From positions 1-6,378 of the forward strand of contig JALULO010000250.1 in assembly GCA_027056215.1 (NCBI GenBank): 6,378 bases of DNA, given 5' to 3'. The position numbers and the translations under genes are program-made. Below the pieces are notes generated by a model that saw only the letters and a list, made by a program, of their open reading frames with translations, had not been told where the DNA came from and ran no database searches. This stretch comes from Campylobacterales bacterium. GTDB taxonomy: Bacteria > Campylobacterota > Campylobacteria > Campylobacterales > QNZT01. Below are positions 1 through 5,683 of this stretch, one piece after another. Every line of letters starts with the position of its first letter. The first letter of the stretch is position 1.

Positions 1-414
1 ACATAATTGATTGTAAAACTGAGGATCTTTAATCTCAATATACTTTATTTCTAAAGGTAAGTTTTGCGCAATCCTGATATATCCAAATCTTTTTTTCTTA
101 AAATAATGTACGTTAGAATGTAGCTTTTTAACAACTTTGGCAATCAATGAACGAGACTGTAATAAATCCATCTGAGTCTGAAGATGACGTAAAAAGACAT
201 TTTGACCACCGGGTACTTTTGTATTACCATTTAACTGATTCGTTTTTGGCGAAACTTCCACTGTTGCGTGTGTCATATAGATTTTTTCTGCAAAAAGAAG
301 ATGTAGTATTGTTGCTGAAACCATTATCGTTATAATCAAAAATATAGATTTTTTATAATCTGCTATCTTGTCTAAAATACTACGACGATAAAATTCTTTT
401 TCATTGATTCCCAT
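1..414 (-). CDS. Wzz/Wzc-type polysaccharide chain-length determinant or copolymerase, N-terminal part (cut by window edge)
   Basis: This gene is open at the left edge. The visible 138 codons start at the ATG at 414-412 and contain no stop. Residues 1-22 are polar and basic (cytoplasmic tail), residues 23-42 form one hydrophobic membrane segment ending LLFA, and residues 45-60 (IYMTHATVEVSPKTNQ) match the start of the periplasmic domain of the Wzz/GumC/Wzc family. The stretch GGQNVFLRHLQTQMDLLQSRSL (residues 69-90, here noted for its QTQMDLLQSRSLIAKVV core) is the typical 'multiple-subunit copy' pattern after which these proteins form a long coiled coil. Such inner-membrane proteins set polymer length and, if a C-terminal BY-kinase domain is present, drive export together with Wza. 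Whether that kinase domain exists here cannot be seen. An AAAGGG ribosome binding site lies just upstream, and the gene follows the Wza-like gene by 14 bases, so the two are co-transcribed. The family call is firm; the exact subtype is open. Confidence 0.88.
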   Translation of the reverse strand, partial: MGINEKEFYRRSILDKIADYKKSIFLIITIMVSATILHLLFAEKIYMTHATVEVSPKTNQLNGNTKVPGGQNVFLRHLQTQMDLLQSRSLIAKVVKKLHSNVHYFKKKRFGYIRIAQNLPLEIKYIEIKDPQFYNQLC

Positions 415-428
415 ATATCACCCTTTAT

Positions 429-1157
429 TTACTTGATAACCTGATACAACGTCGCTGTATTAAAAAGAGTATTTAACAATTCTAAAGACGGTGTCATACC
501 ATTTAATGGTAAGTTGATATCTTTTAAGCTGTTATGCGAAACATATACAATATCTTCTGGTTGTAATACAATATTAAATTGATTTAAACTTCGCATATCT
601 GTTAAATCAACCTTAGCAATGTCATAATGACTTTTATTGCCACGTACAATCAAAATACTATTGCGTTTTGCAAAATCACTCAAACCACCCCTTTGCGCTA
701 TAGCTTTCAATGGTGTAATAAAAGATTGTTGGTTATAATCAAGTGCACCTGGGTCTTTAACCTCTCCCAATACATATATTTTCTGATTTAAGACTTCCAC
801 TTTTAATGCTGGGCTTTTTTCAAGATACTGACTATAAAGTTTATATAATCTATTTTCAAGCATCTCCTTTGTCATACCAGACACCTTCACTGTACCAACC
901 AAAGGCAATAATACTGTTCCATTAGTACGTACTTCTATGCCTAAATCATCGCCTGTTTTTGGTTGTGTACTAAACTCAGGATATTGATAAAATTGTATAG
1001 AGATTCTATCATGAGGTTTAATGATATACTCATGTTTACTAAAAAACCCTGCCGAACAATAATGAGTTTGATTTTTACTAAAAAGTTGGTATTTATTTGA
1101 GGTACATCCGGTTATCAATACTAGTAAAACCAAAAAAATATTTCGATATATGAACAA
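429..1157 (-). CDS. Wza-like polysaccharide export outer-membrane lipoprotein (short form, TTG start)
   Basis: This 242-residue protein belongs to the polysaccharide export (Poly_export plus SLBB) family, which forms the outer-membrane channel for capsule or exopolysaccharide. Residues 1-18 are a lipoprotein signal with the lipobox LITGC, so Cys18 should be lipidated. Residues 43-122 carry the export domain (YIIKPHDRISIQFYQYPE, then the G-x-V-x-LPLVGTVKVSG pattern), and residues 126-173 carry one SLBB domain (KIYVLGEVKDPGALDYN...ITPLKAIAQRGGL). LQPEDIVYVS at 198-207 closes the fold. E. coli Wza is about 380 residues with more domains, so this is a compact version, common outside Enterobacteriaceae. 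The last 30 residues might supply a membrane-spanning amphipathic helix, but that is a guess. The start is TTG at 1157-1155, chosen because AAGGA lies five bases before it and no ATG fits upstream of the signal peptide. The partner Wzz/Wzc-like gene follows at once. Confidence 0.9.
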   Translation of the reverse strand: MFIYRNIFLVLLVLITGCTSNKYQLFSKNQTHYCSAGFFSKHEYIIKPHDRISIQFYQYPEFSTQPKTGDDLGIEVRTNGTVLLPLVGTVKVSGMTKEMLENRLYKLYSQYLEKSPALKVEVLNQKIYVLGEVKDPGALDYNQQSFITPLKAIAQRGGLSDFAKRNSILIVRGNKSHYDIAKVDLTDMRSLNQFNIVLQPEDIVYVSHNSLKDINLPLNGMTPSLELLNTLFNTATLYQVIK

Positions 1158-1161
1158 AGCG

Positions 1162-1230
1162 ATCCTTCGTAAAATAGTTATGGCAAAAATATCGACAAAT
1201 ACTTTTTTTTATTTACGAAAGATGAAGGAT
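1162..1230 (-). promoter_or_regulatory. Inverted repeat overlapping the ribosome binding site of the Wza-like gene
   Basis: The plus-strand sequence ttcgtaaa at 1166-1173 is exactly complementary to tttacgaa at 1212-1219. An outer pair, atccttc (1162-1168) with gaaggat (1224-1230), extends it if seven bases are bulged. In RNA of the minus strand the 3' arm contains the GAAGGA ribosome binding site for the TTG start at 1157, so folding would hide it. The loop is about 38 bases and AT-rich. If transcription starts at the proposed promoter just upstream, only the inner 8-bp stem would be in the transcript; RNA reading in from rfbB would contain the whole structure. It could instead be a DNA operator. 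The repeat is seen directly; any regulatory role is inference. Confidence 0.4.
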
Positions 1231-1259
1231 TATAGAAAAAAGATTAAAGATATGAAAAA
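1229..1259 (-). promoter_or_regulatory. Probable sigma-70 promoter for the polysaccharide export genes
   Basis: On the minus strand a perfect TATAAT lies at 1234-1229, preceded by a T-rich run (1259-1235) with T clusters spaced about a helical turn apart and no TTGACA-like box. That arrangement is the known sigma-70 promoter style of Campylobacter and Helicobacter relatives. The predicted transcript start is near 1222, giving a leader of about 65 bases before the TTG at 1157. It would let the Wza/Wzz-like genes be expressed separately from the upstream rml operon. AT-rich DNA produces such boxes by chance, so confidence is moderate. Confidence 0.5.
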
Positions 1260-1287
1260 TCCATAACCTTTTTCTATCTATTAGAAG

Positions 1288-2370
1288 TTAAACATTGTAT
1301 TTTGCTAAATACCACTGAATTGTTTTTAAGATACCGGTTTCAAAATTTTCCGCTGCTTTCCAGCCAAGTTCATTTTCTATCTTTGTAGCATCGATAGCAT
1401 AACGCCTATCATGCCCTGCACGATCTTGTACAAAAGTTATCAAACTTTTGTAATTTTGAATATTGGATTTTGAATTTTGAATGACTTTGTTTGATGTAAT
1501 AGGATAAACCTCATCCAAGATACTACATATTTTATTGACAATATAAAGATTATCTCTCTCATTTCGTCCACCGATATTGTAAGTCTCTCCTGATTTTCCA
1601 TCATGATAAGCCAGATCTATGCCTGTGCAGTGATCTAACACATAAAGCCAATCTCTGATATTTTTTCCATCTCCATAAATTGGTATAGGATTTCCATGTA
1701 GGGCATTTCTTATGATAGTAGGTATAAGTTTTTCATCGTGTTGTTTTGGTCCGTAATTGTTTGAACAATTGGTGATGACTGTATTCAAACCAAAGGTATG
1801 ATGATAACTTCTAACAATCATATCACTACTTGCTTTACTCGCGCTATAAGGAGAATTTGGAGCATACGGAGTCTCTTCTGTAAAAAGTCCTTCATCACCT
1901 AAAGTTCCATAGACTTCATCTGTAGAAATATGATGAAATCTACAATCTTGGTATTTCTCCTTATACACAAATGGTGCTTCCATCCAATAGTTCTTTGCTA
2001 CATCAACCAAAATATATGTTCCATTTACATTGGTTTCGACAAAAACACCTGGGTTTTTGATAGAGTTATCAACATGAGACTCGGCTGCAAAGTGAATCAC
2101 ACCAAATATATCATGTTCTTTAAAAATCTCTTCTACCAATGCTCTATCGCGTATATCACCTTTGATAAAAAGGTAGTTTGGATTATCTTCTACTTCAGAA
2201 AGATTTGCCAAATCTCCAGCATATGTTAAAAGATCAAGATTGACAATCTTATACTCTTTATATTTTTCTAAAAAATAAGGAACAAAGTTACTACCGATAA
2301 ACCCTGCACATCCTGTAACTAGTATAGTTTTGAGTTTTGAATTATGAGTTTTGAATTGTTGGTTATCCAT
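1288..2370 (-). CDS. rfbB: dTDP-glucose 4,6-dehydratase (RmlB), with repeat-derived extra segments
   Basis: This 360-residue extended short-chain dehydrogenase converts dTDP-glucose to dTDP-4-keto-6-deoxyglucose, the second step of dTDP-L-rhamnose synthesis, in the cytoplasm. Visible motifs are the NAD-binding TGCAGFIG at 19-26, FAAESHVD at 94-101, the catalytic triplet T150-D151-E152 in HISTDEVYG, the Y175-x3-K179 pair, NNYGPKQ, and VQDRAGHDRRYAIDA near 314-327, typical of RmlB. Two parts are unusual. About 12 residues (QQFKTHNSKLK) precede the usual KTILVTG start, and residues 291-309 (including IQNSKSNIQNYK) exceed the short loop that E. coli RfbB has before its ITYVADRPGHD segment. Both are encoded by a related AT-rich repeat. 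The ATG at 2370 is the only plausible start; AAAAGG lies about six bases before it, and the start overlaps the end of the preceding gene by eight bases (ATGGATAA), suggesting translational coupling. The catalytic residues are intact, so the enzyme is probably active. Confidence 0.96.
   Translation of the reverse strand: MDNQQFKTHNSKLKTILVTGCAGFIGSNFVPYFLEKYKEYKIVNLDLLTYAGDLANLSEVEDNPNYLFIKGDIRDRALVEEIFKEHDIFGVIHFAAESHVDNSIKNPGVFVETNVNGTYILVDVAKNYWMEAPFVYKEKYQDCRFHHISTDEVYGTLGDEGLFTEETPYAPNSPYSASKASSDMIVRSYHHTFGLNTVITNCSNNYGPKQHDEKLIPTIIRNALHGNPIPIYGDGKNIRDWLYVLDHCTGIDLAYHDGKSGETYNIGGRNERDNLYIVNKICSILDEVYPITSNKVIQNSKSNIQNYKSLITFVQDRAGHDRRYAIDATKIENELGWKAAENFETGILKTIQWYLAKYNV
1453..1482. repeat. 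AT-rich short repeat inside rfbB (attttgaat units)
   Basis: On the plus strand attttgaat occurs at 1453-1461 and 1467-1475, directly followed by a further ttttgaat at 1475-1482. It is read in frame by rfbB as IQNSKSNIQN and lies exactly where this protein has about 12 residues more than E. coli RfbB. The unit resembles the gagttttgaatt copies at the other end of the same gene (2331-2358). Confidence 0.65.
2331..2358. repeat. Two tandem 14-bp units at the rfbB start / downstream end of the four-helix-bundle gene
   Basis: tgagttttgaatta (2331-2344) is followed directly by tgagttttgaattg (2345-2358), identical at 13 of 14 positions. The pair is translated as part of the RfbB N-terminal extension (FKTHNSKLK). 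The stretch 2344-2357 is also one arm of the inverted repeat that brackets the four-helix-bundle gene. Confidence 0.8.
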
Positions 2371-2754
2371 TACTTACCTTTTTTATATTTTCTTGTGTGG
2401 TTTTTACAATTGAAGTGAGTATCTTTATAATTTCTTCAATATCTTCAAATAAAGATTGAACATGATTTTCTTGACTATCAAGATATTTTGTTTCTATTAA
2501 CAGTTTTATCCAATACTTAGTCTCTCTTGCTTCTTTTGCTGAAATACTCATTTTTGATACAAAATCTGCTTTACTTTGTGCTGCAATTGCCTCGTTTACA
2601 TTTGCACCAATAGACGTACCACACCTCAAAAGTTGCTTTGAAATAATATACTCTTTATGATGACTCGATAAAAATTGATACAATTTTACAATTCTAACAG
2701 CAAAAGCAAATACCTTATTGTAAATTATATTTTCATTCATAATTTAAAACTCAT
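2344..2754. repeat. Inverted repeat pair bracketing the four-helix-bundle gene
   Basis: The left arm, atgagttttgaatt at 2344-2357, and the right arm, aatttaaaactcat at 2741-2754, are reverse complements at 13 of 14 positions. They enclose the whole four-helix-bundle gene (2363-2740) with only a few bases to spare on either side. The geometry resembles the ends of an inserted element, although no transposase is present and no target duplication is obvious. The sequences are AT-rich, so the match alone is not proof of mobility. Confidence 0.6.
2363..2740 (-). CDS. Four-helix-bundle protein of the S23/IVP (23S rRNA intervening-sequence protein) family
   Basis: This 125-residue, all-helical protein shows the family signatures QLLRCGTSIGANVNEA (residues 37-52) and SKADFVSKMSISAKEARETKYWIKLL (56-81; core KMSISAKEARETKYW). 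The first helix (KVFAFAVRIVKLYQFLSS) and the last (EDIEEIIKILTSIVKTTQENI) complete a compact bundle, and the length is normal for the family. Homologues were first seen in intervening sequences of 23S rRNA genes but also occur widely as stand-alone genes; their biochemical role is unknown. Here the gene interrupts the rml set. Its start ATG follows the rfbD stop by three bases in the same frame (TAA ATT ATG), and its end overlaps the rfbB start by eight bases. No good ribosome binding site precedes it (only GATGAG about 10 bases upstream), so translation may rely on coupling to rfbD. Flanking inverted and direct repeats suggest it arrived as an insertion. Confidence 0.9.
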   Translation of the reverse strand: MNENIIYNKVFAFAVRIVKLYQFLSSHHKEYIISKQLLRCGTSIGANVNEAIAAQSKADFVSKMSISAKEARETKYWIKLLIETKYLDSQENHVQSLFEDIEEIIKILTSIVKTTQENIKKVSNG

Positions 2755-2766
2755 CATTCATAATTT
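2734..2766. repeat. 12-bp direct repeat at the rfbD / four-helix-bundle gene junction
   Basis: cattcataattt occurs at 2734-2745 and again at 2755-2766, a period of 21 bases. One copy encodes the last residues of RfbD (KIMND) and the other contains the start codon of the four-helix-bundle gene, so the two ATG codons are equivalent positions of a duplication. The inverted-repeat arm aatttaaaactcat partly overlaps and fills the space between the copies. Confidence 0.75.
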
Positions 2767-3610
2767 TTTTGATACAGTCAAAAAGACTATCTTTCCAGTA
2801 TGGAATCTCAATTTCAAAATCTTTTCTGATTTTTGCTTTATTTAATAGACTGTAGTGCGGTCTTGCTGCTGGTGTTGGGTACTGATATGTTTCTAGTGGG
2901 TTGATTTGACAAGAGAGTTTTGCCATTTTCATAATCTCTTTCGCAAAATCATACCAACTAAGGACACCCTCATCACTATAGTGATAAATCTCGGGAATCT
3001 TATTGTCTACTTTTGGTAAAATCTCAAGTATTGCTATTGCCAAATCTTTTGCATATGTAGGCGTTCCAACTTGATCATAAATAACACCAAGTTCATCTCT
3101 CTCTTTTCCCAATCGTAGCATCGTTTTAACAAAATTGTTTCCAAAACTACTATATACCCATGAAGTCCTGATGATGATACAGTTTTGAGCTTGTATCTCA
3201 AATATGGCTTTTTCACCTAAAAGTTTCGTCTCTCCATAAACAGAGTTTGGATTGGTAATATCATCTTCTTTATAAGGTTTAAAATTTTTTCCGTCAAACA
3301 CATAATCTGTTGAGATATGAATGAATTTCAACCCTTTTTCTTTTGCAAGCAACGCAAAATTTCGCACAGCCTGATGATTTATCATCTCGGCTAGCTCTTT
3401 TTCTTCTTCAGCTTTATCAACCGCTGTGTATGCAGCACAGTTTATGATAGTTGAAATCTTATGTCTATCGATATATTTTTTTACAGCTTCACTATCACAA
3501 ATATCAAGATTTTTTCTATCGGTAAAATAAAAAGTATCATCCTCGTTTATCAGTTCTTTGAGTTCACTACCAAGCTGACCCAAAGCCCCTGTTACCAAAA
3601 CATTAGACAT
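2744..3610 (-). CDS. rfbD: dTDP-4-dehydrorhamnose reductase (RmlD)
   Basis: This enzyme performs the last step of dTDP-L-rhamnose synthesis, the NAD(P)H-dependent reduction of dTDP-4-keto-rhamnose. The 288 residues from MSNVLVTG show the nucleotide-binding GALGQLG at 8-14, NCAAYTAVDKAE near 57-68, STDYVFDG at 100-107, the catalytic Y125-x3-K129 (VYGETK), TSWVY, DQVGTPTYAKDLA around 170-182 and the RPHYSLLN signature near the end. An upstream in-frame ATG at 3643 would add 11 residues inside rfbC and lacks a ribosome binding site. The ATG at 3610 puts the Rossmann strand at the N-terminus as in the family and overlaps the rfbC stop by eight bases (ATGTCTAA), which suggests translational coupling. 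The last residues, IMNDEF, are encoded by the repeat at the junction with the four-helix-bundle gene, so the original C-terminus may have been altered; the length remains normal for the family. Confidence 0.96.
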   Translation of the reverse strand: MSNVLVTGALGQLGSELKELINEDDTFYFTDRKNLDICDSEAVKKYIDRHKISTIINCAAYTAVDKAEEEKELAEMINHQAVRNFALLAKEKGLKFIHISTDYVFDGKNFKPYKEDDITNPNSVYGETKLLGEKAIFEIQAQNCIIIRTSWVYSSFGNNFVKTMLRLGKERDELGVIYDQVGTPTYAKDLAIAILEILPKVDNKIPEIYHYSDEGVLSWYDFAKEIMKMAKLSCQINPLETYQYPTPAARPHYSLLNKAKIRKDFEIEIPYWKDSLFDCIKKIMNDEF

Positions 3611-4175
3611 AAAGATTCTCACTAAAATCAAAGAGTTGGGCATCTTTTAAAAGTGGTTGCTTTGTATCTTTAGCAGATAGTTGTAACATCTCTTTATTCA
3701 TCTGCCATGCGATATCGATTTGGAAATCATCAAATGCGATACCTCTATCACACTGCGGTGCATAATAGTTATCAACTTTATATGCAAAAGTTGCTTCATC
3801 ACTCAACACAACAAATCCATGTGCAAACCCTCGCGGTACAAAAAGCTGACGTTTGTTTTCTCCTGTCAACTCAACACTCACATGCTGCCCAAACGTAGGA
3901 CTTCCCTTTCGTATATCAACAGCGACATCCAACACGCGCCCCGTAATCACACGTACCAACTTTGTCTGAGAAAAAGGAGGAAGTTGATAGTGTAATCCCC
4001 GAAGCACTCCTTTGGAAGATTTTGATTCATTGTCTTGACAAAAACCAACTTTGAAACCTAAAAAATCTTCTAATTTGTCTTGTCGAAATGTTTCTACAAA
4101 GTAACCTCTTTCATCACCATGAACAGCAGGCTCTATCATCACAACATCTGGTATCTTAGTTCTTACAAATTTCAT
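3603..4175 (-). CDS. rfbC: dTDP-4-dehydrorhamnose 3,5-epimerase (RmlC)
   Basis: This 190-residue cupin epimerises C3 and C5 of dTDP-4-keto-6-deoxyglucose, the third step towards dTDP-L-rhamnose, and is a cytoplasmic dimer in the family. The sequence shows HGDERGYFVETF at 19-30, SSKGVLRGLHYQ at 53-64 with the expected catalytic base H62, TKLVRVITGRVLDVAVDIRKGSPTFG from 71 (with K72 in the active site), FVPRGFAHGF at 112-121, the acid Y132 in FAYKVDNYYAP, and the late SAKD motif at 167-170. Length and motif spacing are standard. The start ATG overlaps the rfbA stop by four bases (ATGA), and AAGGAAGGA lies about 11 bases before the start. Confidence 0.96.
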   Translation of the reverse strand: MKFVRTKIPDVVMIEPAVHGDERGYFVETFRQDKLEDFLGFKVGFCQDNESKSSKGVLRGLHYQLPPFSQTKLVRVITGRVLDVAVDIRKGSPTFGQHVSVELTGENKRQLFVPRGFAHGFVVLSDEATFAYKVDNYYAPQCDRGIAFDDFQIDIAWQMNKEMLQLSAKDTKQPLLKDAQLFDFSENLYV

Positions 4176-5062
4176 CTTTTTACTATTCCTTCCTTGGCAC
4201 GTCGTAAGATATATTGACCATAATTATTTTTCTTTAATGGTTCACCAAGTTTTGCCAAAGCTTTTCGATCTATATAACCCATCTCATATGCTATCTCTTC
4301 TATACAAGAGACTTTAAGTCCTTGTCTATTTTCAATCGTTTGGATAAAGTTTGATGCCTCCAAAAGACTCTCATGTGTACCTGTATCAAGCCATGCAAAA
4401 CCTCTTCCCATCAATTCCACATGCAATCTATCTTCCTCTAAAAATACTTGGTTAACATCTGTGATCTCTAACTCACCTCTGTCACTAGGCTTAATGGTTT
4501 TAGCTACAGAAACAACATCATTGGTGTAAAAATATAATCCCGTTACAGCATAGTTACTTTTGGGTTGGGTAGGTTTTTCTTCGATTGAGATTACTTTTCC
4601 CTCATCATCAAACTCTGCTACACCATAGCGTTCAGGATCATTGACATAGTAGCCAAATATCACGGACTTTTTTTGTGATTTTACAACCTCTTTACTGCGT
4701 TGCAACATTTCAGGAAGACCGTGACCGTGGTAAATATTGTCACCAAGGATTAAGCATACATCATCATCCCCGATAAACTCCTCACCTAAGATAAAAGCTT
4801 GTGCCAATCCATCAGGAGATGGCTGTACTTTATAAGAGATCTGCAAACCAAGATGACTTCCATCAGCAAAAAGAGATTCAAATGCAGGTAAAGCCTGTGG
4901 TGTAGAAATAATCAAAATCTCTTTAATCCCCGCCAACATCAAAACTGAAAGTGGATAATAGATCATGGGTTTATCATACACAGGAAGTAGTTGTTTAATC
5001 ACCTCTTGCGTAATGGGATACAATCTTGTACCGCTACCACCTGCTAGTATAATTCCCTTCAT
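4172..5062 (-). CDS. rfbA: Glucose-1-phosphate thymidylyltransferase (RmlA)
   Basis: This 296-residue nucleotidyltransferase joins dTTP and glucose-1-phosphate to give dTDP-glucose, the first committed step of the rhamnose pathway. It shows the nucleotide-binding LAGGSGTRLYP at 6-16, KQLLPVYDKPMIYYP from 23, the metal-site aspartate in LGDNIYHGHG (D108), ERYGVAEFD at 145-152, EEKPTQPKSNYAVTGLYFY from 161, and WLDTGTHESLLEAS at 224-237 with the second metal-site aspartate D226. The length fits the RmlA family, and the C-terminal segment used for allosteric dTDP-rhamnose control in homologues is present. The start ATG has AAGGA seven bases upstream and lies nine bases after the hisG stop, so the rml genes probably depend on the transcript coming through coaX and hisG; no separate promoter can be placed in that gap. 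Confidence 0.97.
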   Translation of the reverse strand: MKGIILAGGSGTRLYPITQEVIKQLLPVYDKPMIYYPLSVLMLAGIKEILIISTPQALPAFESLFADGSHLGLQISYKVQPSPDGLAQAFILGEEFIGDDDVCLILGDNIYHGHGLPEMLQRSKEVVKSQKKSVIFGYYVNDPERYGVAEFDDEGKVISIEEKPTQPKSNYAVTGLYFYTNDVVSVAKTIKPSDRGELEITDVNQVFLEEDRLHVELMGRGFAWLDTGTHESLLEASNFIQTIENRQGLKVSCIEEIAYEMGYIDRKALAKLGEPLKKNNYGQYILRRAKEGIVKR

Positions 5063-5071
5063 GTTACATCC

Positions 5072-5683
5072 TTAATGTAAATTTTCTCTAATCTTTTCAT
5101 ATAAATCCAATATTTCACTTTTATGTGCGATAAAGCTATTTTTATTGGCTATCAGATGTGCTGAAGACTCCATGATATCTTCTACAACTTTTAAACCATT
5201 TTGTTTCATCGTAGTACCTGTTTCTACTATATCGACTATTGCATCGGATAACCCAACAATAGGAGCGAGTTCGATTGAACCGTAAAGTTTGATCACTTTT
5301 ACTGCCATCGCTTTAGAAGAGAAGTAGTTTTTAGTGATATTTACCATTTTTGTTGCTACAGTGATTTCAGGCTTGCTGTAGTCTAATTCATCTTCATTTT
5401 TCATGCCGATACAAACCCGACACTTTCCAATACCAAGATCAAGCAGTTTCATCAAATCCATCTCTTTTTCGGTTAATACATCCAGCCCTACAACGCCAAG
5501 ATCCGCTGCTTGGTTGAGCACATATGTCGGAACATCTTGGTTTCGAACTAGTAAAAAGCGAAATCCATCTTTTTCCAGTATAAGCTTTCGATCCTCAAAA
5601 TCAAACTTTGTATCAAATGTTTTTTCAAATATCGCCAATGTTTCCTCAGCAATTCTTCCTTTAGGTAAGGCTATCGTTAACAT
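5072..5683 (-). CDS. hisG: ATP phosphoribosyltransferase catalytic subunit, short form
   Basis: HisG condenses ATP with phosphoribosyl pyrophosphate, the first step of histidine synthesis. At 203 residues this is the short form, lacking the C-terminal regulatory domain that brings long-form enzymes to about 290-300 residues. Motifs are the N-terminal LTIALPKGRIAEET, RNQDVPTYV at 47-55, ADLGVVGLDVL at 60-70, IKLYGSIELAPIVGLSDAIVDIV from 131, and the phosphoribosyl-binding loop ETGTTMKQNGL at 154-164. In known systems the short form works only in complex with HisZ, a histidyl-tRNA-synthetase-like subunit, which is not in this window. The ATG at 5683 lies inside coaX (23-base overlap). AAGGAG ten bases upstream and GGGAG closer in give it a strong ribosome binding region. 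Confidence 0.96.
   Translation of the reverse strand: MLTIALPKGRIAEETLAIFEKTFDTKFDFEDRKLILEKDGFRFLLVRNQDVPTYVLNQAADLGVVGLDVLTEKEMDLMKLLDLGIGKCRVCIGMKNEDELDYSKPEITVATKMVNITKNYFSSKAMAVKVIKLYGSIELAPIVGLSDAIVDIVETGTTMKQNGLKVVEDIMESSAHLIANKNSFIAHKSEILDLYEKIRENLH

Noticed and set aside
147..335. Plus-strand open frame of 62 codons
   Set aside because: It lies antisense within the Wzz/Wzc-like gene, which has clear family features; the plus-strand product resembles nothing known.
1254..1274. Possible terminator after rfbB (gaaaaa / tttttc with a nine-base loop), and a 9-bp pair atagaaaaa (1232-1240) / tttttctat (1269-1277)
   Set aside because: The stems are almost all A-T with no GC core and no clean hairpin-plus-U-tract arrangement; such pairs are expected by chance in this T-rich promoter region.
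1930..2229. Plus-strand open frame of 99 codons
   Set aside because: Antisense to the conserved core of rfbB; the cysteine- and isoleucine-rich product looks like a shadow.
2331..2766. CRISPR-like array or transposon
   Set aside because: The repeats are too short, few and irregular for CRISPR, and no transposase or integrase is encoded nearby.
3034..3216. Minus-strand open frame of 60 codons in a second frame of rfbD
   Set aside because: Fully inside rfbD, whose frame carries all the conserved motifs.
3611..3643. Longer rfbD start at 3643
   Set aside because: It adds 11 residues not found in the family, has no ribosome binding site, and the 3610 start with the stop-start overlap is better.
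3707..3995. Two overlapping plus-strand open frames
   Set aside because: Both are antisense to rfbC and have no ribosome binding site or recognisable domain.
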